A stretch of 16,175 nt of DNA from Bacteriovoracales bacterium (GCA_007117175.1 SKGZ01000133.1:1-16175); one strand, 5' to 3'; positions 7,982 to 14,849 are shown, counted from the stretch's first letter. The notes: generated by a model not told the origin, from the sequence alone. Numbers and translations are program-made.

Positions 7982-8788
7982 CTAATCTTTAAACAGTGGA
8001 CGGTAAGCGCGAAGGTAGTAGCAGCGTGAGCAGTTAAAAAGCCTAGCATCCTGAGCAATAATTTGTAGACCATGAGCAGTTGAACGAACCTCACCTGCTC
8101 GCGCCGGCAGCAGTTCAAGATAGTTTGCAAAGATCTGAGCAGGTTCAACATGATCAATAAGAGTAATCTGTGGAGCAATGTCTATTTGATCATCAGGCGT
8201 TTGGCGGCTATGAGCACTGAGCGGGCCAGTATCCTGTGCTTTGGCAATGATCTGTTCTAGATTGAAATCAGTTAAAACATCCACAATGATGGACTTGCCG
8301 ACAAGCTTGGCCTGAAATCGAAAGCTTTTGACATTGGCACCAGCGGCCTTAGCAAGACGATAAAACCGACGATAATAAAGAAAGCCAACCAGTGAAGCGG
8401 CTCCAATAATGGACCCTCCTCTGACTTGCCTTCGACTGCGAGCAGATTGATTGGCCAGTTGTTCAAAGTTAATGAGATTTTGGAGTTGGTAGTAAGCACC
8501 TGCATGTAAGTCTAAGCATCCGGCGTTACGAAAAAGCATTTGTTCAAAGTCTTGATAGTAGCACAGACTTATCTTCACAAAATCTGGATAACGATGATGG
8601 GAAATGATCTTGAGTGTAGCAATGCTATCATCAGGTTGAGGTTCTCTTAAAAAATCAAAGGAGAGCTCATAATCACTCTGTTTCATGATGATGACTTCTG
8701 GAATTTCTAGCTTGCCATGGTGATCTGCCCAAGGATGAGAGAGTCCCATCATAGGTAATAAAGCTAAGAAGAGAAATAGTTTTTTCAT
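7982..8788 (-). CDS. Exported CxxCY protein, smaller of two tandem paralogues
   Basis: I start it at the ATG at 8788 (268 residues), because it opens a clean signal peptide (MKKLFLFLALLPMMGLSHPW). A TTG three codons upstream is the alternative. Blocks shared with 6863-7918 are YPDFVKISLCYYQDF, RNAGCLDLHAGAYYQ, YLELLPARAGE and a terminal CSRCYYL, with the same four cysteines. After about residue 120 come an Arg-rich stretch and a hydrophobic segment (IIGAASLVGFLYYRRF), perhaps one membrane helix. The region between the shared blocks is shorter and diverged, so the duplication is old. There is no Shine-Dalgarno site; an extended -10 box lies 9 nt before the ATG. Function unknown. Confidence 0.85.
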   Translation of the reverse strand: MKKLFLFLALLPMMGLSHPWADHHGKLEIPEVIIMKQSDYELSFDFLREPQPDDSIATLKIISHHRYPDFVKISLCYYQDFEQMLFRNAGCLDLHAGAYYQLQNLINFEQLANQSARSRRQVRGGSIIGAASLVGFLYYRRFYRLAKAAGANVKSFRFQAKLVGKSIIVDVLTDFNLEQIIAKAQDTGPLSAHSRQTPDDQIDIAPQITLIDHVEPAQIFANYLELLPARAGEVRSTAHGLQIIAQDARLFNCSRCYYLRAYRPLFKD

Positions 8789-8797
8789 CGCAATCAA

Positions 8798-8806
8798 ATC
8801 TTAGCA
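8798..8806 (-). promoter_or_regulatory. Extended -10 promoter giving a leaderless mRNA for 7982-8788
   Basis: The minus strand reads TGCTAAGAT, ending 9 nt before the chosen ATG at 8788. The arrangement matches that of the paralogous gene at 7918. Confidence 0.45.
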
Positions 8807-8822
8807 GGCTCAGTGGGGTGAA

Positions 8823-8859
8823 AGAGTCAGACCTGTATTTTTTACAGGTCTACGGCTCT
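8823..8859. terminator. Stem-loop downstream of 8864-9565
   Basis: AGACCTGTA (8829-8837) pairs with TACAGGTCT (8843-8851) over a loop of T, and AGAG/CTCT extends the stem beyond an internal loop. It lies just after the TAA region of 8864-9565 and about 40-60 nt upstream of the inferred start of 7982-8788. No clear T tract follows on either strand, so it may be a weak or factor-dependent terminator, or a regulatory site for the next gene. Confidence 0.45.
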
Positions 8860-8863
8860 CAAT

Positions 8864-9565
8864 TTACAGAATTCGGGTCAAATTGCGAAGGATTCGCGCT
8901 TTGCCAGTCGTTGCTTGCTTTAAGTAGCGCAGCCGATTATCAAGTGGTTGTAGCGCTGAGTCTGCCTGTGTTTTGATTAAGCTGCGGAAAGCATTGTCTG
9001 AAAAAAGTGCCGTATCGAAGGGGAGTCCCCTATTAAGTGAGCGGTTTAGATTGACTGATTCAATGATATTGTCAACGTATCGCATGAGATTGCGCATGTC
9101 TTGATTAAATCCAGTGACTCTAGAGCTTCCTGTTTTCATGGAAATGTTGGAAGTATATTGATGCAGTACTGTGAAGGCGTTATCAATACTCCTAAGTAGT
9201 CTTACTTGCACTTGTTGGGTGTTCACTCTCATGGCGGCACGTGCTGCCTCGAGGTTATTAATAGTTTGATCCCCTGTTAAGTATCTGGCAAAATGAATGG
9301 GGTCTTGTCTGGCAATCTCTCTTACTGACATGTAGATGACGTTTTCGCTAAGATTGTGAATTCCTCTGTGGGTGATCACTGCCCTGCCGTTAGTGACTTG
9401 TTGTTGAGCGTTGAGTATTTGTACCTGAGATTCGATTCTGTTGAGATACTGGTAAAGAATTTTCTGGGAGAGTTCAGCAGAGAATGGCAGTGCTTGCGCA
9501 CTTACTTGGTAGTTGAGACCAAGAAAGGCCAGGCCGAGGGTTAGGATTTGCATTGTTTTCTTCAT
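8864..9565 (-). CDS. Exported helical protein of unknown function
   Basis: The product has 233 residues with a good signal peptide (MKKTMQILTLGLAFLGLNYQVSA/Q). The start is an ATG at 9565 with GGAGAT upstream. A second ATG at 9573 overlaps that site but stops after two codons. The mature protein has no cysteine, is rich in Gln, Asn, Arg and Leu, and looks wholly helical, with several amphipathic stretches. The C-terminus is basic (LRYLKQATTGKARILRNL). No known family is recognised. The gene lies 40 nt downstream of 9606-10484, and a copy of the dispersed element fills most of that gap, so the two are either separate units or an operon interrupted by the element. Confidence 0.8.
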   Translation of the reverse strand: MKKTMQILTLGLAFLGLNYQVSAQALPFSAELSQKILYQYLNRIESQVQILNAQQQVTNGRAVITHRGIHNLSENVIYMSVREIARQDPIHFARYLTGDQTINNLEAARAAMRVNTQQVQVRLLRSIDNAFTVLHQYTSNISMKTGSSRVTGFNQDMRNLMRYVDNIIESVNLNRSLNRGLPFDTALFSDNAFRSLIKTQADSALQPLDNRLRYLKQATTGKARILRNLTRIL

Positions 9566-9583
9566 TTTTTCATCTCCGTTTTA

Positions 9584-9602
9584 AAAGGTACGCCATCCTT
9601 TT
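9584..9602 (+). repeat. Dispersed 20-nt element, copy 4 (forward)
   Basis: AAAGG, the core and four T, then ATTTTAG. It begins 18 nt from the ATG at 9565 and ends 3 nt from the stop codon at 9606, between two leftward genes. Read in the direction of those genes it is the reverse form. Confidence 0.9.
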
Positions 9603-9605
9603 ATT

Positions 9606-10484
9606 TTAGTTATTAAACAATTGCGACATAATCATTTTGGCGTCACCTAATTGGTAGTCTAAAAGAGTATTACTCTCTTCAGAGTGAATCACATCATGAG
9701 TTAGGCCATATAGGTTTGTTAAAAAAGGATCAATATTAAGACCGCCATTTTCTACATAGTAAAATTGGTCATCGTATTCTTTGCCATTGATAGTCATCCA
9801 TGAATAGTCCTCATCAGGAATAGTCACGCTAGAACCCATATAAGTTGGGGTATAGTAGAAGCGATAGCCGTAGATTTGATCTGCCTTAAAATTAGCCGGA
9901 ATATCATTTTGGGATTGAAAGTAGAGAATAAAAGGGCGACAGGGTTGGGCAACACCATTATACATATCTGAGCAGGTTTTAGCATAGGGGACATTAAAGT
10001 CTTGCGGGTTATTGAGCACCTCTTGCATTTGATCGACGTCAGAGACTGTGACTGCATAACCAATAATGACATGCAGATTGGCCCTTATTACATCATATTC
10101 CTTTGTTTTTGGATTCATTCCTTCAAGTTTAAATTGTAAGTAATTGCTTGCTGGGTTGTATGAGCTGTAGCTGATTTTTAGTGGTGAGGTTTGAAAAATG
10201 GGCTCATGATTATCATTGTAAGTGGTATAGGTATACTGAGCATATAAGCTGCTAGTACTACAATTAAGGTTGATATCAGCTTCTAGAATGTCATTTTGTC
10301 TCATGTGTTGTTGTCGAAAGATATTAATTTCCTGTGGGTTAGTGCGTACACGATATGCGATTCCTGCTTGGTGATTGAGACGTTTTTGATGAACTTCACA
10401 CATCTTTTCAATAGCTGCACCGTGCGTTGTTTGAAATGCAAAGGTAAACAGTACCAGTAAAAATAAACTTGTGATTTGTTTCAT
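9606..10484 (-). CDS. Exported protein of unknown function, four cysteines
   Basis: The product has 292 residues with a signal peptide (MKQITSLFLLVLFTFAFQTTHG/A). The ATG at 10484 has AGAGGT upstream. Mature cysteines occur in EKMCEV (Cys29), LNCSTS, AKTCSD and QPCRPF, giving two possible disulphides. The mature part is Tyr/Asn/Asp-rich and alternates short hydrophobic strands with polar loops, so a beta-rich fold is likely. No catalytic motif or named domain is seen. It is driven by a recognisable promoter at 10529-10556 in the divergent region shared with 10629. Product most likely periplasmic or surface-exposed. Confidence 0.85.
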   Translation of the reverse strand: MKQITSLFLLVLFTFAFQTTHGAAIEKMCEVHQKRLNHQAGIAYRVRTNPQEINIFRQQHMRQNDILEADINLNCSTSSLYAQYTYTTYNDNHEPIFQTSPLKISYSSYNPASNYLQFKLEGMNPKTKEYDVIRANLHVIIGYAVTVSDVDQMQEVLNNPQDFNVPYAKTCSDMYNGVAQPCRPFILYFQSQNDIPANFKADQIYGYRFYYTPTYMGSSVTIPDEDYSWMTINGKEYDDQFYYVENGGLNIDPFLTNLYGLTHDVIHSEESNTLLDYQLGDAKMIMSQLFNN

Positions 10485-10528
10485 AATGTTGACCTCTAAT
10501 CTTTGTGATGATTCACTTTTGAATGCAC

Positions 10529-10556
10529 ATTACACTCGCCTTGATAGTCCAGTCAA
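10529..10556 (-). promoter_or_regulatory. Sigma70-type promoter for 9606-10484
   Basis: On the minus strand TTGACT (10556-10551), 16 nt spacer, TGTAAT (10534-10529). Each box matches 5 of 6 consensus bases. The predicted leader is about 38 nt and contains the AGAGGT site. Confidence 0.55.
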
Positions 10557-10591
10557 AGACAAAGGATGAGGTTTGTAAAAGATACACTCTT

Positions 10592-10621
10592 TTGAGTTTG
10601 ATTATTTTTTTGCCCTATAAT
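10592..10621 (+). promoter_or_regulatory. Promoter with consensus -10, leaderless start for 10629
   Basis: TTGAGT (10592-10597), 18-nt spacer, perfect TATAAT (10616-10621). Only 7 nt separate the -10 from the ATG at 10629, so transcription should begin at or within a base of the start codon. Confidence 0.6.
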
Positions 10622-10628
10622 AGAGACT

Positions 10629-11060
10629 ATGAGTTTGAAAATTTTATCAACTGTTTTGGTGAGCAGCGTCGCATTGTCAGGTCAGTGGTTGAATGCATCG
10701 GAGATCAATTTCTCCAGTGCAAACTCCTCAAAAGTAAGTTGTTCAATGGTCTTGAGAAAGATGGTGACTCTTAATGATCTCAGTTATGCCAAGTTAACTG
10801 GTTTTTTTAGAGATCAGTATATGGAGAAACTAGGAACTCAGTCTTATTCACTGTGGATGGTGAATCCCAAAGGATATCAACTCATTCGAGGTCAATTTGA
10901 ACTTTACTTAAAGTATCGTTATCCTCAAGATCCCAAGAAGATTAAAGAAATAAAAGAGCAGGTTCGATTTCCTAGTTTGATCGCCTTGATGGATTTGCAA
11001 GAAGGAGAAAAGGAGTTTATTCATATGATGAACTGGGCGATGAGTTTGGATGCACCTTAG
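10629..11060 (+). CDS. Exported protein of unknown function, possibly the 5' half of a frameshifted gene
   Basis: The product has 143 residues with a signal peptide (MSLKILSTVLVSSVALSGQW, cleavage near LNA/S). One mature cysteine is seen (VSCSM). The rest is helical and basic, with no known domain. No Shine-Dalgarno sequence exists, because TATAAT ends 7 nt before the ATG; a leaderless mRNA is inferred. The last 11 nt overlap the frame 11050-11436, which is unusually long for translational coupling and has no good ribosome site. Together the two frames would make one exported protein of about 270 residues, so a one-base indel near 11040-11058 is possible. Confidence 0.7.
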   Translation: MSLKILSTVLVSSVALSGQWLNASEINFSSANSSKVSCSMVLRKMVTLNDLSYAKLTGFFRDQYMEKLGTQSYSLWMVNPKGYQLIRGQFELYLKYRYPQDPKKIKEIKEQVRFPSLIALMDLQEGEKEFIHMMNWAMSLDAP

Positions 11061-11436
11061 AGATCGAATCTACGCCTTGGGTCTTGATCTTTATGCTGAG
11101 TCAAAAAATACTGCAATCTTAGCCGAAAGAATGCAGAATGTTTTTGAAAGTGAAATCGCAAGAAGACTAGGACCATTAGCAAGCTCTATGAATATTCAAG
11201 TGAGTTATAAAATTGAACGAGCTCGTAAGTTCTTAGTGGAAAAGAAGAAACGGGTGGAGCGCGATCGCTTAGTGATCGAGGTCGGTTCCCCGCAGCGAGA
11301 GAGCATTGATAGCCGGCAAAGCACACAGTCTCCAGTTGACCTTGCCCCGTCATCATCAACACTGACGGCTGAGCAAAGTAAGACCAAGAAAAAAATGATC
11401 TCTTTCTTAATGGATATGACTGAGGGAAAGCCCTAA
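11050..11436 (+). CDS. Overlapping downstream frame, helical and basic; separate gene or 3' half of a frameshifted one
   Basis: The frame encodes 128 residues from the ATG at 11050, with an in-frame TGA 9 nt upstream of that ATG. It starts inside the last codons of 10629-11060 and has no convincing ribosome site or signal peptide, unlike almost every neighbour. The N-terminal 60 residues (LRDRIYALGLDLYAESKNTA onward) look helical; then comes a Lys/Arg-rich stretch (EKKKRVERDR) and a Ser/Thr/Gln-rich linker before a short helical tail. The amino-acid pattern is credible as protein. Either it is coupled to 10629-11060 or both are pieces of one gene. A copy of the dispersed element follows 9 nt after the stop. 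Confidence 0.6.
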   Translation: MHLRDRIYALGLDLYAESKNTAILAERMQNVFESEIARRLGPLASSMNIQVSYKIERARKFLVEKKKRVERDRLVIEVGSPQRESIDSRQSTQSPVDLAPSSSTLTAEQSKTKKKMISFLMDMTEGKP

Positions 11437-11445
11437 AGGAGCCCT

Positions 11446-11465
11446 AAAGGTACGCCATCCTTTTT
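11446..11465 (+). repeat. Dispersed 20-nt element, copy 5 (forward, perfect)
   Basis: AAAGGTACGCCATCCTTTTT, 9 nt after the stop at 11436. CCCTAAAGG occurs twice in tandem (11431-11439 and 11442-11450), the second copy forming the left arm. Confidence 0.95.
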
Positions 11466-11562
11466 CAAATTTCGCGGCCCAATCCGATAGCTAATGTATA
11501 AAAACCACGGGTTTGACTAAAATCTTCATAATTGAAAATTGGCTTTAAGCAGAAATGGGCTG

Positions 11563-11582
11563 AAAAAGGATGGCGTACCTTT
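11563..11582 (-). repeat. Dispersed 20-nt element, copy 6 (reverse, perfect)
   Basis: AAAAAGGATGGCGTACCTTT on the + strand, 64 nt upstream of the ugd start. With copy 5 it forms a perfect inverted repeat around a 97-nt spacer. Confidence 0.95.
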
Positions 11583-11599
11583 CATAAGGCTGCTAGAAT
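11571..11599 (+). promoter_or_regulatory. Candidate promoter for ugd with an extended -10
   Basis: TAGAAT (11594-11599) preceded by TGC gives an extended -10. At a 17-nt spacing the -35 position would be TGGCGT, inside element copy 6. The -35 match is poor for sigma70; the extended -10 carries the call. Confidence 0.4.
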
Positions 11600-11646
11600 A
11601 CATCACAAAAAACATAAGAGAAGAACAAAAGGAAAAAGGCAAGAGC

Positions 11647-13017
11647 ATGAAAATAGCAATGATTGGAAGTGGGTATGTGGGTTTGGTCAGTGGGACCTGT
11701 TTTGCGCAGATGGGGCATCATGTGCATTGCATTGATATTGATGAGCAGAAAGTTCAGCGAATGAAGCAGGGTGAGTGCCCTATTTATGAGCCTGGGCTAG
11801 AGGATTTAATGCACAAGGCGCTGGAGAAGAGTTTTCTTTCTTTTTCTGCCAGCTATTCTGATATTGCTGCTGCTCAGGTGGTGTTCTTGGCGGTGGGAAC
11901 TCCCGAGTCCGCTGATGGCTCAGCTAATTTAAGTTATCTTTATCAGGCCATTGATCAATGTTTGGAAGTTTTTCGCCAGCACCCTGAACAAAAGAATCGC
12001 GTTTTCGTCATTAAGTCGACTGTGCCTGTGGGAACGGGCTTGGCGATTAAAAATCATTTAATCGCCAAAGGCTTTGGCGAGATTGCAGTGATCAATAATC
12101 CAGAGTTTTTAAAAGAGGGTTCGGCGGTGGATGATTTTATGAAGCCGGAGAGAATTATCTTGGGTGGTTCCATATTAGAAACCGATCAGTGGGCTTTTGA
12201 AGTTTTAGATGAAGTGTATGCTCCTTTTTCTCGTCAAAATTATCGCATTATCAAAATGAGCAATGTCTCTGCGGAAATGACCAAGTATGCGGCGAATTGT
12301 TTCTTGGCCACCAAGATTACCTTTATGAACGAGATCGCGCGCTTGTGTGATGTGCTGGGGGCGAATGTCAATGAGGTGCGCGCCGGGATCGCCACCGACA
12401 GTCGAATTGGTTCACAGTTTCTCTACCCTGGACCTGGCTATGGTGGTTCTTGTTTTCCAAAGGACGTCAAGGCGCTGGCCCATACCGCACGCCAAAATGA
12501 TGAGCCTTTTGAGATTATTGAAACGGTGGAGAAGGTGAACCAAAAGCAAAAACATTATGTACTAGAAAAGATGGATCAGTTTTTTGGTGGTCGTGATGGG
12601 CTCAATGGTAAGAATCTATGCCTATGGGGACTGGCCTTTAAGGCCAATACCGATGATGTGCGCGAGAGTTCTTCTTTGGTGGTGGCGGCCGAGCTGTTAA
12701 AGGCAGGGGTCAGTCATCTGCAAGTGCACGATCCTGAGGCCAGCGAAAACTTTATGCACTCATTGAAAGAATTTTTAAAAGTGAATGGAGTCAATGAGGA
12801 TTTAATTTCTCGGGTGAAGGTTCACAGTGATGAATACGCTGCTCTTGAGGCGGCCGATGCTCTGGCGGTTTTAACTGAGTGGACTCAGTACCGCTCCCCT
12901 GACTTTGCTCGCATCAAGCAATTGCTTCGCACCGATGTGATCTTCGATGCCCGCAACCTGTATAAGCGATCGCGAGTGGAAGCCGAACAAATGACCTATT
13001 TTGGAATTGGCTGCTAG
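11647..13017 (+). CDS. ugd: UDP-glucose 6-dehydrogenase
   Basis: Oxidises UDP-glucose to UDP-glucuronate with 2 NAD+ in the cytoplasm, supplying nucleotide sugar for capsule, exopolysaccharide or LPS. I start at the ATG at 11647 (456 residues, normal for the family), because the Rossmann motif MKIAMIGSGYVGLVSG must be N-terminal. The longer frame from 11539 runs through a copy of the dispersed element and is not credible. Residues 1-185 are the NAD-binding domain, with VGTP and STVPVGT motifs. The middle helix domain has NPEFLKEG and the substrate-loop motif YPGPGYGGSCFPKD with catalytic Cys. The C-terminal domain has LWGLAFKANTDDVRESSS and ends at FDARNLY. All key motifs are intact. No glycosyltransferase or polysaccharide gene is adjacent. 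Codons look more GC-rich than those of its neighbours. Confidence 0.97.
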   Translation: MKIAMIGSGYVGLVSGTCFAQMGHHVHCIDIDEQKVQRMKQGECPIYEPGLEDLMHKALEKSFLSFSASYSDIAAAQVVFLAVGTPESADGSANLSYLYQAIDQCLEVFRQHPEQKNRVFVIKSTVPVGTGLAIKNHLIAKGFGEIAVINNPEFLKEGSAVDDFMKPERIILGGSILETDQWAFEVLDEVYAPFSRQNYRIIKMSNVSAEMTKYAANCFLATKITFMNEIARLCDVLGANVNEVRAGIATDSRIGSQFLYPGPGYGGSCFPKDVKALAHTARQNDEPFEIIETVEKVNQKQKHYVLEKMDQFFGGRDGLNGKNLCLWGLAFKANTDDVRESSSLVVAAELLKAGVSHLQVHDPEASENFMHSLKEFLKVNGVNEDLISRVKVHSDEYAALEAADALAVLTEWTQYRSPDFARIKQLLRTDVIFDARNLYKRSRVEAEQMTYFGIGC

Positions 13018-13026
13018 TTAGGGCGA

Positions 13027-13046
13027 AAAGGTACGCCATCCTTTTT
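13027..13046 (+). repeat. Dispersed 20-nt element, copy 7 (forward, perfect)
   Basis: AAAGGTACGCCATCCTTTTT, 9 nt after the ugd stop codon; left half of an inverted pair. Confidence 0.95.
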
Positions 13047-13068
13047 CTGATTATTACCAATAATTTCG

Positions 13069-13088
13069 AAAAAGGATGGCGTACCTTT
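13069..13088 (-). repeat. Dispersed 20-nt element, copy 8 (reverse, perfect)
   Basis: AAAAAGGATGGCGTACCTTT, 25 nt from the stop codon of 13114-13509, right half of the inverted pair. Confidence 0.95.
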
Positions 13089-13113
13089 CCTTGTACTTTG
13101 TATTAATCAGAGC

Positions 13114-13509
13114 TTATCGCAATTGGGTACATACGATATTATTGCGTCTGCAGTGCATCTCGTGATTCTCTGCTAAGCAGGCGTTACGAGCTTGAGAGCT
13201 AGCCATGGCTTGAGTGTCTGCTTCGGCAGCGTATCTTGTACTAAAAGCAAAAAGTTCGCACTCAAAAAGACTTTCATTAGCAGGAATGTCTTGTTGTGAA
13301 AGATTATAGACTTGAATTTGTAAGTCGCGAACAGCTTGCTCTAGTCGAAGTGTTCTTTGAATCAGTTCTGTGTGATTGGAATTATCAGATCCAATGCGAA
13401 TACCAATAGTGGTCCGACCTTCACCAATAGTGATATAACCCCCGCCTTGGCTTTGTGCGTAAGCAGCTTGTGTCAAAACCATTGTCAACATTAATAATAA
13501 ACCTTTCAT
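13114..13509 (-). CDS. Small exported protein with a four-cysteine C-terminal domain
   Basis: I start at the ATG at 13509 (131 residues), since it has AAGGA 7 nt upstream and opens a signal peptide (MKGLLLMLTMVLTQAAYA/Q). The extension to 13587 is upstream leader. Residues 20-40 are Gly/Ile-rich (GGGYITIGEGRTTIGIRIG). Residues 46-75 have heptad-like spacing and could form a short coiled coil. Residues 84-131 carry Cys84, Cys111, Cys120 and Cys127 in the pattern CELFAFS..., ACLAENHEMHCRR...IVC, which resembles small extracytoplasmic disulphide domains in which an Ala-rich helix separates the first two cysteines. No function is known. A near-consensus promoter sits at 13577-13605; the leader contains a TTAGGC/GCCTAA hairpin (13527-13542) just before the ribosome site. 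Confidence 0.85.
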   Translation of the reverse strand: MKGLLLMLTMVLTQAAYAQSQGGGYITIGEGRTTIGIRIGSDNSNHTELIQRTLRLEQAVRDLQIQVYNLSQQDIPANESLFECELFAFSTRYAAEADTQAMASSQARNACLAENHEMHCRRNNIVCTQLR

Positions 13510-13576
13510 TGAAAATCCTTTGTTTTTTAGGCTATTGCCTAATGAATTGTTATTTGCTTTGCTCAAGCGTGGGCTG

Positions 13577-13605
13577 CTTATATCCACTTAAAAATTACAT
13601 GTCAA
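13577..13605 (-). promoter_or_regulatory. Strong sigma70-type promoter for 13114-13509
   Basis: On the minus strand TTGACA (13605-13600), 17-nt spacer, TATAAG (13582-13577): 6/6 and 5/6 consensus. The predicted leader is about 60 nt. Element copy 9 begins 12 nt upstream of the -35. Confidence 0.75.
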
Positions 13606-13617
13606 TGTATTTTTTAC

Positions 13618-13637
13618 AAAAAGGATGGCGTACGTTT
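13618..13637 (-). repeat. Dispersed 20-nt element, copy 9 (reverse, one mismatch)
   Basis: AAAAAGGATGGCGTACGTTT: one core base differs (ACG for ACC). It lies between divergent genes, 40 nt before the ATG at 13678. Confidence 0.88.
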
Positions 13638-13677
13638 GAGGTTGTGTTAAATTGTGAATCAATAAGGAGATTGGTTT

Positions 13678-14202
13678 ATGAAGAAGATGATTTGTCTGTT
13701 TTGGACGGTGCCCCTTTTTATGATGAGTGCTTGTATTACCGAGGTGACGGCACCCTTTTGTGATGCTAGCAATATGAAGGAGATAGCCGGCTTTGCTGGC
13801 GAGTATTATTTTGCGATGGATGATATAGATATAGTTATTGAGAGCAAGGGCAATGGTTTCTACCAATTTTTCTCCTACGATGATGATGAAGAAGACGGGC
13901 CGATGAGCTTTAAAGTGTGCCAGGTGAATTCACGCCTCATTATTGAAATTCCTAACGCAAGTGAGCTCTTGGCCATTCAATCAGCAGGTCAAGCTCAGTT
14001 GTTTGAACTTAATATCAATTCACAAACTGGAGATTTTTCCATGTACACCCTAGTGGCAGATCAGCAATCAATGATTAACGATGGTGTTTCTTATACCAGC
14101 GTAGCTGATGACCATGCGGTTGTGATGAATGAACAAATGAGTGCAACTCAACTGCTTGGCTACTTGGCCAAAAGATTCCAGATGAATTTTACAAAAATTT
14201 AA
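13678..14202 (+). CDS. Small acidic lipoprotein of unknown function
   Basis: The product has 174 residues. AAGGAG lies 8 nt before the ATG. The N-terminus MKKMICLFWTVPLFMMSAC fits a lipobox (MSAC, Cys19) and is followed by Ile, so it should be a lipid-anchored protein of the cell envelope. The mature part has an acidic loop (DDDEEDG, about residue 65) and two further Cys (APFCDA and FKVCQV) that could form a disulphide. It alternates short strands (FYQFFSY, RLIIEI, LFELNI), which suggests a small beta-sandwich or barrel. No known family is recognised. It is bracketed by element copies 9 and 10 in inverted orientation, like ugd and 14996-16111. Confidence 0.85.
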   Translation: MKKMICLFWTVPLFMMSACITEVTAPFCDASNMKEIAGFAGEYYFAMDDIDIVIESKGNGFYQFFSYDDDEEDGPMSFKVCQVNSRLIIEIPNASELLAIQSAGQAQLFELNINSQTGDFSMYTLVADQQSMINDGVSYTSVADDHAVVMNEQMSATQLLGYLAKRFQMNFTKI

Positions 14203-14207
14203 TAGTC

Positions 14208-14228
14208 AAAGGTACGCCATCCTTTTTT
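14208..14228 (+). repeat. Dispersed 20-nt element, copy 10 (forward, perfect)
   Basis: AAAGGTACGCCATCCTTTTT plus one more T, 5 nt after the stop codon at 14202 and 22 nt before the end of the decayed gene on the other strand. Confidence 0.95.
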
Positions 14229-14250
14229 GTCTTTGGCATTATTGTCAGAA

Positions 14251-14840
14251 TTAGTAATTGAGCATTTGATTTAAGACCTGATAGAGCTTAAGTCTGAGCT
14301 GAATATCATTTTGTATTAAGATCTCAATATCTTCAAGGGTTAATATTTCTAGTAGCTTAATTGCCACTATCATGGTTTCATCGGCTTCATCCGTTTTCTT
14401 CGCTTCAACTACTTCATCCACTTCATCCGCTTCATCCGCTTCATTCACTTTATGCTGTTGTGGGAAAAAGGCAGTTCTTAGTTCTCTGGGCCCTTGCAAG
14501 AGCTCTAATCTTTTTTCTATATCATGTAGGGAAATCCCTGCACTGACTCCCGCGGTGATGATAGCCGCCCAGCGGCCGCCATTGAGCATGGCCCTGGTCC
14601 GAGAGATTTGACGACTGGTGTGCTTGTTTGGCCCTGTGCCATTTGTTCTAGGCGATGAGACTGTATCAGTTCATTGAATTGGTGGAAAAGCTGCATAACC
14701 TCATGCACAGAGGGGATGTTGACCACTGCCTGCTGATGGGCAGGTCGGTATTGGGCAAGTGCTGTGAGCGGGGTCATAGGGGAGATGGCCAGCAGTAATG
14801 TCAGTGAGTAGATTGAATGGCGTAGATTCTTTTTGTTTAT
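14251..14840 (-). pseudogene. Decayed gene for an exported protein: frameshift and lost start codon
   Basis: Two overlapping frames look like one protein. The upstream part reads as a signal peptide (KKNLRHS, then SLTLLLAISPMTPLTALA/Q) and continues to about 14620. The sequence then makes sense only in another frame (SRTRAMLNGGRWAAIITAG) and runs to the stop at 14251. A one-base indel near 14605-14625 would explain this. No ATG, GTG or TTG opens the first frame upstream of the signal peptide; the natural start position (MNKK-like) is ATA at 14840, so the start may also be mutated. The C-terminal part has a nine-base tandem repeat giving an Ala-Asp-Glu run. A sequencing error could explain the indel but not the start. 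Alternatively 14251-14589 is a short gene of its own. Confidence 0.6.
14377..14448. repeat. Nine-base tandem repeat within the decayed gene
   Basis: Eight units of 9 bp, the best being TTCATCCGC in tandem, with diverged outer units. On the minus strand they encode repeated ADE-like triplets (ADE, VDE, TDE). The repeat keeps the reading frame, so copy changes would vary length, not frame. Confidence 0.75.
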
Positions 14841-14849
14841 AACAGTTTG

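Larger units (their letters stand above)
13027..13088. terminator. Inverted pair of elements, likely bidirectional terminator
   Basis: Copies 7 and 8 pair perfectly over 20 bp, and the 22-nt spacer holds a small inverted repeat of its own (ATTATT and AATAAT). The structure occupies the gap between convergent ugd (+) and 13114-13509 (-). Both strands give a stem that ends in a T-rich arm (CCTTT), so each gene could terminate here. Confidence 0.7.

Noticed and set aside
11539..11646. N-terminal extension of ugd from 11539
   Set aside because: It crosses a copy of the dispersed element, and the family begins at the Rossmann motif, which sits at 11647.
13069..13110. Reverse copies contain GGATGGCGTACC, which could open tiny frames beginning MAYL
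   Set aside because: The AAGG lies directly against the ATG, too close to act as a ribosome site, and the frames stop quickly or run antisense to a real gene.
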